Source: an uncultured Ruminococcus sp. (GTDB lineage Bacteria; Bacillota; Clostridia; Oscillospirales; Acutalibacteraceae). Taken from it: 24,366 nt of DNA. The stretch is taken from positions 1 through 24,366 of the forward strand of contig CAKSNZ010000033.1 of assembly GCA_934476515.1 (NCBI GenBank). Reading direction: 5' to 3'. The notes beneath the pieces were generated by a model that saw only the letters and a program-made list of their open reading frames with translations, searched no databases and was not told the DNA's origin. Of this stretch, positions 22,292-24,366 are shown one piece after another. Both the position numbers and the translations under genes were made by a program. The number at the start of each line of letters is the position of its first letter. Position 1 is the first letter of the stretch.

Positions 22292-24289
22292 ATTTCAATC
22301 CACACCACCCGTGTGGGTGGTGACTCCATAATTTCACTTCTAACATACGCAATAAGTATTTCAATCCACACCACCCGTGTGGGTGGTGACTTAGTTATTT
22401 ATATGATTTTTGTAATTTATCTGATATTTCAATCCACACCACCCGTGTGGGTGGTGACTGTAAAGTATATTGTAGTCCATTATACAGGAAATATTTCAAT
22501 CCACACCACCCGTGTGGGTGGTGACATTTCTTATCAACCGTATCAAACCCAAGAGGTACAATTTCAATCCACACCACCCATGTGGGTGGTGACTTTTTTG
22601 TCGTCATAAAATTACCTCCTAATTAAGTATTTCAATCCACACCACCCATGTGGGTGGTGACATGTACAAGTCACCTGCGCTATTCTATATAGTAGAAATT
22701 TCAATCCACACCACCCATGTGGGTGGTGACGCTAGACCCTAGTTTGAATTGCTTGTTTACATTTTATTTCAATCCACACCACCCGTGTGGGTGGTGACGA
22801 CTCTGTTCTTCTTTCTGTTCTACCTGTCGGCAATTTCAATCCACACCACCCGTGTGGGTGGTGACGAATACATTGCAAGTGACGGTTCAGTAATTACAAA
22901 ATTTCAATCCACACCACCCGTGTGGGTGGTGACTTACTAGTGGTCTTTTAAAGCCGTTTCAGGCTAAATTTCAATCCACACCACCCGTGTGGGTGGTGAC
23001 CGGTAAGCGTCAGGGTATGAACTTCAGTAAGCTAATTTCAATCCACACCACCCGTGTGGGTGGTGACAGGTTTGAAGACAATGTTACATAACTGGGATAA
23101 TATTTCAATCCACACCACCCGTGTGGGTGGTGACAATTTTCTGCCGGCTATTTTTTTTGTATCTACCGATTTCAATCCACACCACCCGTGTGGGTGGTGA
23201 CACAGTCAACTTGACTACAGTTAAAGCACACTATAATATTTCAATCCACACCACCCGTGTGGGTGGTGACCACACCCCCCAACGAGCCAACCAAGAGGCA
23301 ACAACAATTTCAATCCACACCACCCGTGTGGGTGGTGACTCACTTAACATGCTCAAATGCAAAAAAATTGCATTTATTTCAATCCACACCACCCGTGTGG
23401 GTGGTGACTGGACGAGTTGACGGCGCTAAATTAGTAATTACAAATTTCAATCCACACCACCCGTGTGGGTGGTGACACAACAAGTATGATACAATCATAG
23501 CAACTTTAAAATTTCAATCCACACCACCCGTGTGGGTGGTGACGGCAGTCGAGATATAAAGATGGAGTCATCTGTAAGAATTTCAATCCACACCACCCGT
23601 GTGGGTGGTGACATATTCATCAGGAATTTCCTCCTCAGGGCATCCTATTTCAATCCACACCACCCGTGTGGGTGGTGACTTTTACATCCTCAATGTTTTC
23701 TTTAGTAGCATAAGAATTTCAATCCACACCACCCGTGTGGGTGGTGACAATAGGTATATACCCTATTAAATACAATAGTATTATTTCAATCCACACCACC
23801 CGTGTGGGTGGTGACGACAGTAACAGAGCAACAAGTGTTCCAACCTTATAATTTCAATCCACACCACCCGTGTGGGTGGTGACGGAGGGTATCGGTAATT
23901 CACTTCTAAAAGAATATATTTCAATCCACACCACCCGTGTGGGTGGTGACGCTTAAAAGTGAGGGTAAATTGTACATTAACGGTATTTCAATCCACACCA
24001 CCCGTGTGGGTGGTGACCGACAATCCATAACTCTTGGGTCATTCATCTCTTTATTTCAATCCACACCACCCGTGTGGGTGGTGACAGTATTCCTGGTCGC
24101 ACTCGCCACAGAATATGAACTTATTTCAATCCACACCACCCGTGTGGGTGGTGACTTTGCCACTTCAAGCCAATCTTTTCGTTCGACATTATTTCAATCC
24201 ACACCACCCGTGTGGGTGGTGACGATTATAAGGTGTATTTAGGTCTTAATAAGGTGATTTCAATCCACACCACCCGTGTGGGTGGTGAC
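22292..24289 (-). CRISPR. CRISPR array, 30 repeats and 29 spacers, type I-C-like repeat
   Basis: Thirty 33-bp repeats start at 22292, 22358, 22426, 22493, 22561, 22629, 22698, 22766, 22833, 22901, 22968, 23035, 23102, 23169, 23238, 23307, 23376, 23444, 23511, 23580, 23647, 23716, 23783, 23851, 23918, 23985, 24053, 24123, 24191 and 24257. The 29 spacers are 33-37 nt, mostly 34-36, and no two are identical. On the minus strand the repeat begins GTCACC, has a perfect 8-bp stem CACCACCC/GGGTGGTG with loop ACAC, and ends GGATTGAAAT, the usual type I-C 3' handle. Transcription is therefore predicted leftward, with the leader to the right and the oldest spacers near 22292. All repeats are identical except three (5-7). 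Both terminal repeats are intact. No cas gene lies in the window. Confidence 0.97.
22561..22730 (-). repeat. Block of three variant CRISPR repeats
   Basis: Repeats 5, 6 and 7 (22561-22593, 22629-22661, 22698-22730) carry CCCATGTGG where the other 27 carry CCCGTGTGG. In the crRNA sense this is a C-to-T change in the hairpin loop, leaving the stem intact. Confidence 0.95.
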
Positions 24290-24366
24290 GGAGAGTTTAT
24301 CATATTTTTGATAGAGTAACAGGGGGAATATGATATAATAAAATTAATATTCCAATGGAGGAAACC
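24290..24366 (-). promoter_or_regulatory. Putative CRISPR leader (partial, cut by window edge)
   Basis: AT-rich sequence directly before the first repeat in the predicted transcription direction. It holds an inverted repeat GGAATAT/ATATTCC (24325-24331, 24347-24353) and a shorter TATCA/TGATA (24298-24302, 24309-24313), like the short inverted motifs seen in type I leaders. A weak minus-strand promoter (TTGGAA, 17 bp, CATATT) is possible. On the plus strand, GGAGG at the very end could instead be a ribosome site for a gene outside the window. Confidence 0.55.

Noticed and set aside
22866..23443. Shared AGTAATTACAAA at the ends of spacers 9 and 17, suspected related targets
   Set aside because: Only 12 nt match, including the first repeat base, and the rest of the spacers differ; chance in AT-rich sequence is likely.
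22286..24242. Open frames across the array, reading repeated I-S-I-H-T-T-R-V-G-G-D or F-Q-S-T-P-P-V-W-V-V-T
   Set aside because: They are translations of the CRISPR repeat, which contains no stop in two plus-strand frames; spacers differ and there is no ribosome site.
22292..24289. Spacers targeting the genes in this window
   Set aside because: I compared spacers by eye with nearby genes and saw no long match; a full search of the genome was not possible here.

Overview
The window looks like a chromosomal segment of a low-GC, spore-forming Clostridia member, probably Ruminococcaceae/Oscillospiraceae-like. The grounds are an alpha/beta small acid-soluble spore protein gene, AT-rich intergenic DNA with TTGACA/TATAAT-type promoters and GGAGG-type ribosome binding sites, BspA-type leucine-rich secreted proteins, Big_2 and InlB-like surface domains, and SPKTG-type sorting signals. 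The family assignment is inference. Nearly all genes lie on the minus strand.

Layout. 1-597 has no gene but is rich in hairpins, including a compact MITE-like element. 598-2828 carries the spore protein gene, a short DtxR/MntR-family metal regulator and a secreted Big_2 protein. 3170-9514 is a complete Leloir galactose operon read leftward: GPH-family sugar symporter, galK, galE, galT, galM, with very tight spacing and translational coupling. A LacI-family regulator (9746-10756) is divergent from it. The 230-bp control region holds two strong promoters and five copies of a TTTAGTNAA half-site, so local regulation by this LacI protein is likely.

10833-19969 is a cell-surface region. It holds a BspA-like LRR protein, an ArsB/NhaD/CitMHS-type permease, two paralogous SPKTG-anchored proteins, an 896-residue LRR/Big_2/Cys-rich protein, and a secreted caspase-fold protease with an InlB-like repeat and an EF-hand loop. 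The protease gene is directly coupled to one of the SPKTG protein genes. 20213-21285 has a TM2-domain gene on the plus strand and a lipoprotein gene, convergent on one shared terminator. Two small overlapping genes of unknown function follow (21409-22078).

22292-24289 is a CRISPR array of 30 repeats of 33 bp and 29 spacers. The repeat reads GTCACC... to ...GGATTGAAAT on the minus strand, which is the type I-C pattern. The leader should therefore lie at 24290-24366 and cas genes, if present, beyond the right edge; no cas gene is in the window. Items most worth follow-up are the caspase-like protease/anchored-protein pair, the segmental duplication of the SPKTG genes with their terminators, the galactose operator layout, and the internal repeat-variant block in the array. 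All family assignments come from reading motifs; no database search was run.
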